Shown here: piece after piece, positions 1 to 8,878 of the stretch
Numbering within the stretch: the stretch's first letter is position 1
Layout of the letters: the number at the start of each line of letters is the position of its first letter
Notes under the pieces: model-generated
Told to the model about the DNA's origin: nothing
Seen by the model: the letters and a program-made list of their open reading frames with translations, nothing else
Database searches by the model: none
Translations under genes and position numbers: made by a program
Origin: Paraglaciecola algarum
GTDB taxonomy: Bacteria > Pseudomonadota > Gammaproteobacteria > Enterobacterales > Alteromonadaceae
DNA: 64,000 nucleotides
Assembly (NCBI RefSeq): GCF_021532655.1
Contig: NZ_JAKGAS010000005.1
Location: 62,001-126,000, forward strand
Reading direction: 5' to 3'

Positions 1-46
1 AACATCGATGTTTTACTTGCCACTCATTAAAAATAGAGGCAATACA

Positions 47-493
47 ATGACTACCACTTCACAATCACACATGACTAACTTGGATAAAAATATGAAATCA
101 GTCTCAATAAGAAATGGCTATTGGTTTTATTTTGAAGTAGATGGGTTAGATATAGCAGCCCACGGCTCTGCTTATTCAGGTTTGGAAATTGTTTATATAA
201 ATGACAATCCAGTGTCAGAAAAAAGAAATCTTTTCAGCACTAACGGTACTCACGTTTTTCAACATCAAGGTAAAGAATATAAAGTTATTTTCGAGACGAC
301 GAGTATTTTAAGAGGCGAATTGATTTGTAAGCTCTATATTGATGGAAAATCATATGCGGAGCAAACCAAAGCCTACGTAGAAAGCAGTGCTAAAGGAGCT
401 AAAACCTTTCTCAAATCATTTCTAACTTTTGTTGTAATAGGTGGTGGAGTCGGCTTTTTGGTAGGTTATTTAGCTCGCATTTTCGCAGGTTAA
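47..493 (+). CDS. Small C-terminally membrane-anchored protein, unknown
   Basis: I do not recognise a family. The ATG at 47 is preferred because a GAGG-like ribosome site sits seven bases upstream; an in-frame ATG at 8 would add 13 residues. The product is 148 residues. Its first ~115 residues look soluble and beta-rich (alternating hydrophobics, aromatic 'NGYWFYFEVDG'). A Lys/Ala segment and one clear transmembrane helix follow (FLTFVVIGGGVGFLVGYLA, near the C-terminus), so it is probably a tail-anchored inner-membrane protein. It lies 20 bases before an XRE regulator on the same strand that also ends in a membrane helix, so the two are probably co-transcribed and may act together. No enzymatic motif is visible. 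Confidence 0.6.
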   Translation: MTTTSQSHMTNLDKNMKSVSIRNGYWFYFEVDGLDIAAHGSAYSGLEIVYINDNPVSEKRNLFSTNGTHVFQHQGKEYKVIFETTSILRGELICKLYIDGKSYAEQTKAYVESSAKGAKTFLKSFLTFVVIGGGVGFLVGYLARIFAG

Positions 494-513
494 TGTTGCA
501 GCGGTTTATCTGA

Positions 514-828
514 ATGGAAATTAACAACCAAATAATCAAACAACTTCGCATTGACCGAAATTGGACTCAACAACATTTAGCTGATGCCTGTGATATCAGT
601 TTACGTACGGTGCAACGTATAGAAAAGTTTGGCAACGCATCAACCGAAAGTGTCATGAGTTTGTGTGCAGTTTTTGAAATCAACAAACAAGACATCTGTA
701 CTGTACCTAAAGTAAAGCCACAGCAATTAGAGACTGTAACTGTAAAATCTTATTTTTTACTTATGTTAGTAGCTTTATCTATAGGGGTTGTCTTAGGTGC
801 ATTTATCACCTATTTTTTGATGTTATAA
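514..828 (+). CDS. XRE-family HTH regulator with C-terminal membrane helix
   Basis: A 104-residue protein. Residues ~5-60 form a classical Cro/C1-type helix-turn-helix: 'IKQLRIDRNWTQQHLADA' followed by 'CDISLRTVQRIEKFG' as the recognition helix. Residues ~78-102 form one transmembrane helix (SYFLLMLVALSIGVVLGAFI). This arrangement suggests a DNA-binding protein tethered to the inner membrane, possibly sensing its membrane-anchored neighbour encoded 20 bases upstream. The HTH assignment is secure from the sequence; the targets and the functional link to the neighbour are inference. Confidence 0.75.
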   Translation: MEINNQIIKQLRIDRNWTQQHLADACDISLRTVQRIEKFGNASTESVMSLCAVFEINKQDICTVPKVKPQQLETVTVKSYFLLMLVALSIGVVLGAFITYFLML

Positions 829-977
829 GTAACTCTAGCCTTTGCTTCTTCCATAGGCGGGAGTTTTACTTTTTAGGCCTCTGCCAACACGAACACTTGT
901 CATACATCAGATAATAAGTTGACTCTCCTATGCAAAATATCTATAACAACATATTTAGATCACGTTTAGGCAATAAG

Positions 978-2312
978 ATGTCAATCAAGCATAACCTTAC
1001 ATTTTATACTTTAGTAACTTGCTCTTTAGTCATGGCAAGTTGTCAATCCACAGGCAGCTCATTTCGGGCGCAAAGTATAGAGCCAAACAAAACTATTACA
1101 GTCAATCAAGAGTGGCTGGATGCAAGTTACGATAACTACCAAAAGGGTGATGTATTACTCAATAGAGTGGTAAAAAGTTTAGTCAGCAAGGCAGATAAAG
1201 CCTTAACCCAAGCACCCGTTTCAGTATTAGATAAAACCCTAACTCCGCCAAGTGGTAACAAAAAAGATTACATGAGTGTTGGTCCCTACTGGTGGCCTAA
1301 CCCTGACACCCCCAATGGTATGCCTTGGATAAAAAAAGACGGCCAAGTTAACCCCAGCAGCAAAACCAACGGCTCAGATAAAACAGCAATGAATGAAATG
1401 TTGTTTCAAGTTAGTGACTTAGCATTAGCCTATCACTATACCAAAAATAAAAGTTACGCAGCTCATGCCGCCAAATTAATCAACACTTGGTTTTTAGATC
1501 CTGCAACAGGAATGAATCCTTCTTTGGATTATGGACAAGCGATTCCCGGCGCGGAAGATGGTCGTAAATATGGCATTATTGAAACTCGTTGGTTTATGCG
1601 CCTGATTGACGATGTGTCACTTATTTCAGAGTCAGGTCACTTCCCACCTGAACTGCAACTTCAGTTCAAGCACTGGATCAGTCAGTACTTAGATTGGTTA
1701 TTAACCAATAAGTTAGGTATTGAAGAATGTAATGCGCACAACAACCACGGGACATACTGTGAAGCGCAAGTGGCAAATTTTGCGCTCTATATTGGCAAGT
1801 TTTCACTCGCTAAAAAGTATATCGAACGAGTATTTCAACAGCGTCTAGAAAAACAAATTGATAAAACCGGTGCCCAACCCGAAGAATTGTCTAGAACACG
1901 TCCACTACATTATTCACTGTTTAATTTAGAGGCTTATTTTTATGTAGCGAGAGTGGGCGACCATCTTGGCTTAGATATGTGGCATTACCAAACTAAAGGT
2001 GGTAAATCGTTAAAACAAGCCATCGACTTCCTATTACCCGCAATCACTCAACAGGGGTATTGGAAAGATGTAAAACATAAAAAAATGCGTGTAGGACGCC
2101 TATTCTATTTTTTACAAGTCGCCCATGAAAAGTATGGAGAAAACAAATACCTTGAAAGCATAGAGCAACTTGTTCCAATAGTGGCAAATGAAGATAGAAG
2201 CGAACTTTCACAGTGCCTTCTTATTACAAAAGCTTCATCTGTGATCACGAGTAAAGAACTAGAATTAATGGATCCTGATGGTAAAAAATCTCAATATCGT
2301 TGTTACTATTAG
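978..2312 (+). CDS. Alginate-lyase-family (PF05426-type) lipoprotein
   Basis: A predicted polysaccharide-lyase-like protein of 444 residues from the ATG at 978. An ATG at 930 would add 16 residues before the signal peptide. The 978 start gives a normal lipoprotein signal: hydrophobic 'FYTLVTCSLVMASC' with Cys as lipobox residue, so the protein is probably anchored in the outer membrane facing the periplasm. The alginate-lyase fold signature is visible: 'SVGPYWWPNPDTPNG' near residue 100, then 'INTWFLDPATGMNP', an Asn/His active-site stretch 'ECNAHNNHGTYCEAQ', and 'RTRPLHYSLFNLEAYF'. Family members cleave uronate-containing glycans; the substrate cannot be told from sequence. It converges on the esterase/transporter pair and shares a bidirectional hairpin with it. 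Confidence 0.8.
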   Translation: MSIKHNLTFYTLVTCSLVMASCQSTGSSFRAQSIEPNKTITVNQEWLDASYDNYQKGDVLLNRVVKSLVSKADKALTQAPVSVLDKTLTPPSGNKKDYMSVGPYWWPNPDTPNGMPWIKKDGQVNPSSKTNGSDKTAMNEMLFQVSDLALAYHYTKNKSYAAHAAKLINTWFLDPATGMNPSLDYGQAIPGAEDGRKYGIIETRWFMRLIDDVSLISESGHFPPELQLQFKHWISQYLDWLLTNKLGIEECNAHNNHGTYCEAQVANFALYIGKFSLAKKYIERVFQQRLEKQIDKTGAQPEELSRTRPLHYSLFNLEAYFYVARVGDHLGLDMWHYQTKGGKSLKQAIDFLLPAITQQGYWKDVKHKKMRVGRLFYFLQVAHEKYGENKYLESIEQLVPIVANEDRSELSQCLLITKASSVITSKELELMDPDGKKSQYRCYY

Positions 2313-2340
2313 TGGCTTTAAGTCCTAGTGTAATATTGCA

Positions 2341-2364
2341 ATAAAAGCCCAAATGGGCTTTTAT
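2341..2364. terminator. Bidirectional terminator between convergent genes
   Basis: The stem ATAAAAGCCC / GGGCTTTTAT (10 bp, loop AAAT) lies between the alginate-lyase gene and the convergent esterase gene. T-rich on one side and A-rich on the other, it can stop transcription in both directions. It overlaps the TAA stop codon of the minus-strand gene. Confidence 0.75.
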
Positions 2365-4286
2365 TTTAAGGTATCAACTGTCCAATCATCGGTTCTAAAA
2401 GGTACAGCTGGTAATTGCTGCTCGTTAACTAAATTCACATTAGGGTAATCTGCCCAAGCATAACGTACCGCCTTGGGTCTGGCGATTTTAGGGCTAGACA
2501 CAACAACTTTATTACCTCTAATTTTAGCGTCTGCCTGATAAAATTTTCGATCTTCACCTGCAATGATAAATCCGGTGGGCATTTTACCATCAGAAGTCGT
2601 TAAGCTCTGCGTCACATCAAAAGTCAGTACCAGCTCATTACCTTGAATATTATGACGAATGTAATCAGGACCACTAGCAACCACATCTTTGCCGTATACC
2701 TTTTTGGCAGCTTGTAACCAAAGACGATGACCTACATCTTGTTTATTCCGAGGATGAATATCGTTCGGGTTACCTACATCAATTGCCACTGCCATTCCCG
2801 TGTTATCCAAGGCCAGTGTTTCTCTTTGTGCATCTCTCAAATAGGCCCAACCACTCTTAGGTTGCAAGTCACTCGGTTGTTGAAAAGCGGCAAGTTGTAC
2901 AAACAAAAATGCTAGGTTTGGGTTATTAGCACGCGTGCGCCAGTTGGTGATCATGGCACTAAATAAATCATGGTACAAAGCGTGTTCATTAGCATTACTT
3001 TCGCCTTGATACCAGATCACTCCTTTACTGACGTATGGCAGCAAGGGGTGCAACATAGCGTTATACAAAAAGCTCGCTGTATTACTATATCGATTCACTT
3101 TAGGCATAGTTTGCTCAAGGGTATTGTTGTAAAACCACTGCCCTTCTAGATTCACTTTTTGTGTAGAGGTTTCTACCATAAGTTCGCCACTACGACCCAA
3201 CTTAACTTTATTATTCCAACTGTTAACTAGGCGCAATGTGATCAGGTTTTCACCTTGTTTAAAAGCTGATTTATCTATACTGAAACTAGTATTTGAATCT
3301 TGCCCCGTTTTTTTAGATACAAGCTTTTCATTAATAAAAATTAAACCCTCTTGTTCCATGTGCCCCAAATGGAGAGTCAGATCGGCACTTGGCTGCTGAG
3401 ACAAGTTGAAAGTTTTACGTAACCAAACAAAGTCAGTAATAGGTTCAGTAGTAGGAACCGTCACTGGTTTCCAATCAGATAAGTCAATAGAGGTTTTATA
3501 AGCGCCTGTGTCTAATGCAAATTGTTCATTACCAATAAGACTATATTTAAGCTCTGCTCGTTTTTCATTTTCAGCAAACACAGTAGGCCAGTTTTTGGTT
3601 TTTGCTATCTCGTTGACTCTTTGTGCATAACCTGGCACTAATTTAGCTGCATCAGCATCCATCCATGCTTCAGCTGGAGTCCCCCCCCAATTGGATTCAA
3701 GAATACCTACGGCTACATTTTCTTCTAAGTGTAACTTTTTAGCAAAAAACCAAGCTACAGCCGAAAATTCGGCCGCATTTTCAGCATTAGCTAACTTCCA
3801 TTCACTGGCAGGTAAGGATTTTTCTTTTTGATGTGAAACTGTATTCGGCACATCAAAAAAACGAATGGCTGGATAGTTAGCATCTAACAACTCTTGCTCA
3901 AAGTTATCTACTTGCCATGCTAATTTCCATTCCATGTTCGACTGGCCACCAGCAATCCATACATCACCAAAGTACACATCGTTCAATTCAATAGTTTGGT
4001 CAGCAGCAATGGTTACCTTTAGAGGCCCACTCTTACTAGTTGCAGGAAAATGTACTTTCCAGTCACCTTTTGAATCAGCAACAGTCGTAACGGATTGCCC
4101 TTTGATAGAAACTGTGACGGATTGATTGGCATCAGCTGTACCCCAAAACAATACGGGCTTGTCTCGTTGTAACACCATATGGTCACTAAATAATGAAGGT
4201 AGTTTTACACTAGCATTGGCCCATGGAACCAATGCCAAACAAGCCACAATAATCCATAACTTAAAATACTTGTTCATGTGATTCAT
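2361..4286 (-). CDS. Sialate O-acetylesterase-type SGNH hydrolase, secreted
   Basis: A 641-residue carbohydrate O-acetylesterase of the SGNH superfamily with a signal peptide (MNKYFKLWIIVACLALVPWANA). Visible motifs are the N-terminal beta domain typical of the family ('LFSDHMVLQRDKPVLFWG'), block I 'GGQSNMEW' with the nucleophile Ser near residue 116, an inserted galactose-binding-like jelly roll (~265-385), 'WYQGESNANE' near residue 425, and the final catalytic segment 'IDVGNPNDIHPRNKQDVGHRL' split by the His. It removes acetyl groups from sugars in the periplasm. The ATG overlaps the TAA of the upstream sugar transporter (TAATG), so the two are translationally coupled. A second ATG three codons in is also possible. 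The substrate need not be sialic acid; plant or algal hemicellulose is more usual in such loci. Confidence 0.85.
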   Translation of the reverse strand: MNHMNKYFKLWIIVACLALVPWANASVKLPSLFSDHMVLQRDKPVLFWGTADANQSVTVSIKGQSVTTVADSKGDWKVHFPATSKSGPLKVTIAADQTIELNDVYFGDVWIAGGQSNMEWKLAWQVDNFEQELLDANYPAIRFFDVPNTVSHQKEKSLPASEWKLANAENAAEFSAVAWFFAKKLHLEENVAVGILESNWGGTPAEAWMDADAAKLVPGYAQRVNEIAKTKNWPTVFAENEKRAELKYSLIGNEQFALDTGAYKTSIDLSDWKPVTVPTTEPITDFVWLRKTFNLSQQPSADLTLHLGHMEQEGLIFINEKLVSKKTGQDSNTSFSIDKSAFKQGENLITLRLVNSWNNKVKLGRSGELMVETSTQKVNLEGQWFYNNTLEQTMPKVNRYSNTASFLYNAMLHPLLPYVSKGVIWYQGESNANEHALYHDLFSAMITNWRTRANNPNLAFLFVQLAAFQQPSDLQPKSGWAYLRDAQRETLALDNTGMAVAIDVGNPNDIHPRNKQDVGHRLWLQAAKKVYGKDVVASGPDYIRHNIQGNELVLTFDVTQSLTTSDGKMPTGFIIAGEDRKFYQADAKIRGNKVVVSSPKIARPKAVRYAWADYPNVNLVNEQQLPAVPFRTDDWTVDTLK

Positions 4287-5683
4287 TAACCCTGCATTTC
4301 TTCTAATTCTTTACCTTTGGTTTCGTATACAAACTTAGCAACAAAGAAGATTGAAATAATGGCACATACTGAATACAAGCCATAAGCTCCAGCAAGGCCT
4401 ATACCAGTAAGTAAGATTGGGAATGTCATAGTGATAATAAAGTTAGTCACCCACTGAGCAACACCTGCTACCGCTAAGCCTGAACCACGAATTTGATTCG
4501 GGAACATTTCACCTAACATTACCCACATGATAGGGCCCCAAGACAGATTAAAGAAAAACACATAAGCGTTGGCTGCGATCAAGGCAACTATACCAAATTC
4601 CCCCATTTCTAGGTCACCCGAGGCGCCAACTGCCGAGTTTAAAAATGCAAACACCATAGTACTCAAGGTCACTGCCATACCAATAGAACCTATCATCAAG
4701 AAAGGTTTACGGCCTACTTTGTCGATTAAATACATAGTAATCACGCATGCTGCAATACTCACCGCACCACTTATGACGTTAATCAATAAGGCATCAGCTT
4801 CGGAAAATCCTACGGCTTGCCACAACACAGCGCCGTAATAGAACACCACATTTATACCCACTAACTGTTGCAAGGTAGCTAAACCAATACCAATCCACAT
4901 AATGCTACGCACTTTACCTGTGGCTTTGTCGACTAAATCAGATAGTTTAGGCTCGTGTCTATCACCCGCTAACGATTGTTGTATTTCAACTAACTTTTGT
5001 TCTCCACTGGCACCATATAATTTGTTTAACACTAGCCCTGCTTGTTGATCTTTTTTATTCAACACTAAATATCTTGGGCTTTCAGGGATAAACATCAATA
5101 ACACAAAAAATAACACGGCTGGCACTAACTCAATCCAAAACATCCAGCGCCACGCTTCAAAGTCCATCCAAAACTTAGCCGTTGATTCGCCAGCAATGTC
5201 AGCCAAAAGGTAATTACTCACAAAGGCACAAAACAAACCTGTGATAATAGCCACTTGTTGGATAGAAGATAAACGCCCACGTAACCGTGCAGGGGCAATC
5301 TCGCTAATGTAAGCAGGGGTCATAACCGACGCAGCCCCAACCGCTAAACCACCTAGAATTCGATACACGATAAACTCAATAGAAGAGGTGGCGATACCAG
5401 AGCCCCAAGCACTGACAATAAACAAAATCGCCGCAACAATAAGTAAAGATTTACGACCATATTTATCGGCCAACCTACCAGCGGTAAAGGCACCTACCGC
5501 ACAACCAAGTAACATGCTGGCCACGTTAAATCCTGTACCTATGCTATCTGAATTAAATGCAGCACTTAAACCATCAACTGTACCGTTAATTACGCCACTA
5601 TCAAAACCAAATAGAAACCCACCTATGGTAGCCACACAGCTCACCAAAACGATAAACAACATATTGTCAGTATTTTGAGTCAC
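4286..5683 (-). CDS. MFS sugar-porter-family sugar:H+ symporter
   Basis: A 465-residue inner-membrane transporter with twelve predicted helices. Sugar-porter signatures are present: 'GRLADKYGRKSLLI' after TM2, 'PESPRYLVLNKKD' at the end of the first half, 'QQLVGINVVFYYGAVLW' in TM7 and 'DKVGRKPFL' between TM8 and TM9. The start is GTG at 5683 with AGGT seven bases upstream; no better ATG is near. It is the first gene of a two-gene operon with the O-acetylesterase, which suggests it imports the deacetylated sugar. Members of this family carry xylose, arabinose, galactose or glucose, and the specificity here is not evident. The promoter must lie in the 205-bp gap shared with the divergent secreted-protein gene. 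Confidence 0.88.
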   Translation of the reverse strand: MTQNTDNMLFIVLVSCVATIGGFLFGFDSGVINGTVDGLSAAFNSDSIGTGFNVASMLLGCAVGAFTAGRLADKYGRKSLLIVAAILFIVSAWGSGIATSSIEFIVYRILGGLAVGAASVMTPAYISEIAPARLRGRLSSIQQVAIITGLFCAFVSNYLLADIAGESTAKFWMDFEAWRWMFWIELVPAVLFFVLLMFIPESPRYLVLNKKDQQAGLVLNKLYGASGEQKLVEIQQSLAGDRHEPKLSDLVDKATGKVRSIMWIGIGLATLQQLVGINVVFYYGAVLWQAVGFSEADALLINVISGAVSIAACVITMYLIDKVGRKPFLMIGSIGMAVTLSTMVFAFLNSAVGASGDLEMGEFGIVALIAANAYVFFFNLSWGPIMWVMLGEMFPNQIRGSGLAVAGVAQWVTNFIITMTFPILLTGIGLAGAYGLYSVCAIISIFFVAKFVYETKGKELEEMQG

Positions 5684-5852
5684 AACTTGTACCTATAAAA
5701 TTAATATTATTTTTGTGAGCGTATGGTGAAGCATCATCATTGAGTTGTAAATGCATCCACGTATTTAGGTAAATAAAAAGTTAAATTAGGGAATAGTCTT
5801 CTGAGTAAATTAGATCAAAATTATCCCTTGAGGTTTGCTTAAGTTCAGCTTT

Positions 5853-5868
5853 AGAATGATAATATTCT
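5853..5868. promoter_or_regulatory. Palindrome upstream of Met-rich OMP operon
   Basis: AGAAT-GATAAT-ATTCT is an inverted repeat with 5-bp arms, 20 bp before the TTG start of the next gene, in the promoter-bearing intergenic region. It is a possible operator; the arms are short and AT-rich, so chance occurrence is not excluded. Confidence 0.3.
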
Positions 5869-5888
5869 TAGATTATGAGTAGTGCATT

Positions 5889-6317
5889 TTGTTTCGGCAT
5901 ACAACCACTAAAAATCATGCTGTTTTATTATGCTTGGTGTTCGCTCTGTTTTTTAACAGTGTGGGTACCTTGTTTGCGGCATCGTCTTTAGTATCCCAAG
6001 CAAAAAGTTTTACTAACCAAGATGTTGAACTTATTTGTACCGGCTCGACTTTCAAATGGATGTCGGTATCTCACTATCAGCAAACCGGAGAAATATTGTT
6101 TGTTGATGCACCAGACAATGCACCTGATGGATTCGAGCACATCAAATGTTCGTATTCTTATTTAAACGATAACAACTCAGAGCAGGCTTTAATCAGCACG
6201 CAAGCCAGCTTAGCTTATGAACCTTTTTCTAATCAAACCATTGAATTTATCAATGCTGAATATATAAACCGTAAACATCAACTCGCCCCTTCTAGAGCAC
6301 CACCTACAAAAATGTAA
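5889..6317 (+). CDS. Small secreted protein, DUF2946-like (tentative)
   Basis: A 142-residue protein beginning at a TTG (5889), with a signal peptide 'LLCLVFALFFNSVGTLFAAS'. The mature part holds two Cys ('ELICTGSTFKWMS', 'HIKCSYSY') and ends in 'SRAPP' plus five residues. An Arg/Ala-Pro-Pro tail of this kind is seen in DUF2946 proteins, which often sit next to copper-related outer-membrane genes. The family match is from memory of such tails and is weak. The gene is 69 bp upstream of, and probably co-transcribed with, a Met-rich outer-membrane protein. No enzymatic motif was seen. Confidence 0.5.
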   Translation: MFRHTTTKNHAVLLCLVFALFFNSVGTLFAASSLVSQAKSFTNQDVELICTGSTFKWMSVSHYQQTGEILFVDAPDNAPDGFEHIKCSYSYLNDNNSEQALISTQASLAYEPFSNQTIEFINAEYINRKHQLAPSRAPPTKM

Positions 6318-6386
6318 TCTGCGGCTTAATCGCCAAATCATAATCATACATTTTAAATTTCAATTAATTTTTGTAGAGAACAATAC

Positions 6387-7469
6387 ATGTTTAGACGTAC
6401 CTCTTTGGCAATCGCTGTTATTTCATCTGGTTTAGTAAGCTTTTCTTCGGTAGCAGATACATCTCATTCAACGAGTCAAAAAGCGACTCGCGCCATAACC
6501 CACGCGCCAATTGGTGTAATGGGCGACCATACTCATTCAAAGGGTGAATTTATGCTCTCATACCGAATGATGAGCATGGAAATGTCGGGCAATATTCAAG
6601 GCAGTGATTCTATTTCAAACGACAGCATAGCCACCACAGTCGCTAATCCCTACGCCAATCCTCCCATGTCACCACCTACAGTGAGAGTAGTGCCTCAAGA
6701 TATGAGCACCCAAATGCACATGTTTGGCTTTATGTATGCCCCAACCGATGACATAACCTTGATGGCCATGATTAACTATTTAGACAAGGACATGACATTA
6801 ACCACCTATCAAGGCGGCATGGGCACCAATGTATTAGGAAATTTTGATACAGCAAGTTCTGGTTTAGCCGACAGCAAACTTGCTATGCTTTACCGCTTAT
6901 TTGATTCAAGCAATCATAAACTGCACGCTAATATTGGTTGGATTATTCCAACTGGATCAGAAGAAGAAACTGCTGAAGTGCTGACTCCCATGAATATGCG
7001 TATGACCATGCGTTTACCCTACGGCATGCAATTAAGTAGTGGCAGCCATCAAGGCGAATTAGGCCTGACTTATAATGGTTTTGCTCACAACATTAGTTGG
7101 GGCGCGCAAGCCTTATATACCAGTACCCTAAATGAAAATGACCAAGACTATGAAGTAGGTGACAAGTTACAACTTACTGCTTGGAGCGCTTACGCTGTGT
7201 CAGATAGTTTGAGTACATCTGCTCGGCTTAAATACACACACACCGGAGACATTAGCGGTGCAGATATGATGATAATGGCACCAGTGACCACAGCCAATCC
7301 AGCTAACTATGGTGGTGATATGTTAGAACTAGCAATTGGAGTTAACACAGTTGTTGCAGGGCAGCATAGATTGGCATTCGAATATCAAATTCCACTTAGC
7401 CAAGATGCAAATGGTGTACAAATGGAAATGGACAGTATGTGGACAGTAGGTTATCAAGTAGCGTTTTAA
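6387..7469 (+). CDS. Met-rich outer-membrane beta-barrel 'transporter'
   Basis: 360 residues with a signal peptide (AIAVISSGLVSFSSVA). The rest is an amphipathic beta-strand pattern ending in an aromatic-rich strand with terminal Phe (WTVGYQVAF), the usual sign of a beta-barrel assembled by BamA. It resembles the 'transporter' family in the phenol_MetA_deg clan, whose members start with a GDH-H-K/A-GE-x-MLSYR block; here 'GVMGDHTHSKGEFMLSYR'. Methionines are strongly clustered (MMSMEM, MSTQMHMFGFMY, MNMRMTMRLPYGM, MDSMW). Met clusters bind Cu(I), so copper or silver handling at the outer membrane is plausible but is inference. It follows the small secreted protein gene by 69 bp. Confidence 0.7.
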   Translation: MFRRTSLAIAVISSGLVSFSSVADTSHSTSQKATRAITHAPIGVMGDHTHSKGEFMLSYRMMSMEMSGNIQGSDSISNDSIATTVANPYANPPMSPPTVRVVPQDMSTQMHMFGFMYAPTDDITLMAMINYLDKDMTLTTYQGGMGTNVLGNFDTASSGLADSKLAMLYRLFDSSNHKLHANIGWIIPTGSEEETAEVLTPMNMRMTMRLPYGMQLSSGSHQGELGLTYNGFAHNISWGAQALYTSTLNENDQDYEVGDKLQLTAWSAYAVSDSLSTSARLKYTHTGDISGADMMIMAPVTTANPANYGGDMLELAIGVNTVVAGQHRLAFEYQIPLSQDANGVQMEMDSMWTVGYQVAF

Positions 7470-7676
7470 TTTTCTCGAACAATCTGGTCACCAAATAAGT
7501 TATCTTGGTGACCAAGTTTAATGGTTCTCACTTCTGCCTTAGAGCCAACAAGAAGAAAAACTCTGTAATTAACACCAACTAATATAATTCATATCACTTG
7601 ATTATTGGTCAAGCACCCCAATCCTTGTATTCTTGCTCAACAAACATTTTACATAATTTTTACCTAGAGAATTTTC

Positions 7677-8798
7677 ATGCAACCAAGTCTAAAACCCGCT
7701 AATCCTAATTTTTCATCAGGCCCCTGTGCTAAACGCCCAGGATACGACGTCAGCAAACTAGATTTATCTGTATTAGGTCGCTCACATCGTGCCGCCATCG
7801 GTAAAAAAGCACTGAAAAGTGCCTGTTTAGATACGGCTAAGATACTAGGTTTACCTGAAGGTTACCGTGTTGCTGTGGTTCCAGCATCTGATACAGGCGC
7901 TATGGAAATGGCCATGTGGTCTATGTTGGGTGAACGCCCAGTAGATGTTTTGTATTGGGAATCATTTGGACAAGGTTGGGCAACCGACATTACTAAACAA
8001 TTACAATTAGAAAACACCCGAGTCCTAAACGCCGACTACGGCCAAATTCCTGATTTGTCAGAAGTAAACTGTGATAACGATGTGGTCTTTACGTGGAACG
8101 GTACTACCTCAGGGGCCAAAGTGCCGAATGCAGATTGGATTAGTGACGAACGTAAAGGGTTAACCTTTTGTGATGCCACCTCTGCAGTATTTGCCCAAAA
8201 AATGGATTGGACAAAATTAGACGTGATCACCTACAGCTGGCAAAAAGTGTTAGGCGGTGAAGGTGGTCACGGCATGTTGATCCTTAGCCCACGGGCAGTA
8301 GCTCGTTTAGAAAGTTATACTCCGCCTCGTCCTTTGCCTAAAATTTTCCGTATGACTAAAGGCGGAAAACTAATTGAAGATTTGTTTACTGGTGCCACTA
8401 TCAACACCCCATCTATGTTATGTGTGGTGGATTATTTAGACGCACTTAGCTGGGTCGAATCAGTCGGCGGTGTTGAAGGCACTATCAAGCGTTGTGATCA
8501 AAACCTAGCAACCATAGCCGAGTTTGTTGGCAAACATGATTGGATTGATTTTTTAGCTCAAGACGAAACTATTCGCTCTAATTCAAGTGTCTGTTTAAGC
8601 CTTGATTTAACTCCTGAGCAAGTAAAATCAGTAGTAAAATTACTCGATACTGAAGGCGTTGCTTATGACATAGGTGCCTATCGAGACGCACCAGCTGGCT
8701 TGCGTATTTGGTGTGGTGCCACCATTGAAAATAGTAATCTTCAAGCATTATTGCCCTGGTTAGAATGGGCTTACGCTGAAGTAAAATCAGCTAGTTAA
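7677..8798 (+). CDS. serC: Phosphoserine aminotransferase, alphaproteobacterial/archaeal type
   Basis: A cytosolic PLP-dependent class V aminotransferase of 373 residues that converts 3-phosphohydroxypyruvate plus glutamate to O-phosphoserine. The N-terminus '[16 protein letters not shown]' and the length match the serC_2 subfamily (TIGR01365-type) rather than the ~360-residue E. coli SerC. The PLP Lys is K190 in '[15 protein letters not shown]', and 'FCDATSA' at ~164-170 supplies the Asp that contacts the cofactor ring. It is followed 80 bp later by serA, giving the first two steps of serine biosynthesis in reverse order. The start ATG has an AGAGAA site upstream. Confidence 0.93.
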   Translation: MQPSLKPANPNFSSGPCAKRPGYDVSKLDLSVLGRSHRAAIGKKALKSACLDTAKILGLPEGYRVAVVPASDTGAMEMAMWSMLGERPVDVLYWESFGQGWATDITKQLQLENTRVLNADYGQIPDLSEVNCDNDVVFTWNGTTSGAKVPNADWISDERKGLTFCDATSAVFAQKMDWTKLDVITYSWQKVLGGEGGHGMLILSPRAVARLESYTPPRPLPKIFRMTKGGKLIEDLFTGATINTPSMLCVVDYLDALSWVESVGGVEGTIKRCDQNLATIAEFVGKHDWIDFLAQDETIRSNSSVCLSLDLTPEQVKSVVKLLDTEGVAYDIGAYRDAPAGLRIWCGATIENSNLQALLPWLEWAYAEVKSAS

Positions 8799-8878
8799 AT
8801 CGACATAATAGGCCAGTAACTAAGTCAAACAATCACACTCGAGTCAAAGAAGAAAAACAATAATAAATAAGGATTAAC

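Noticed and set aside
5388..5678. 96-codon plus-strand frame opposite the MFS gene
   Set aside because: Antisense shadow of a well-supported transporter gene.
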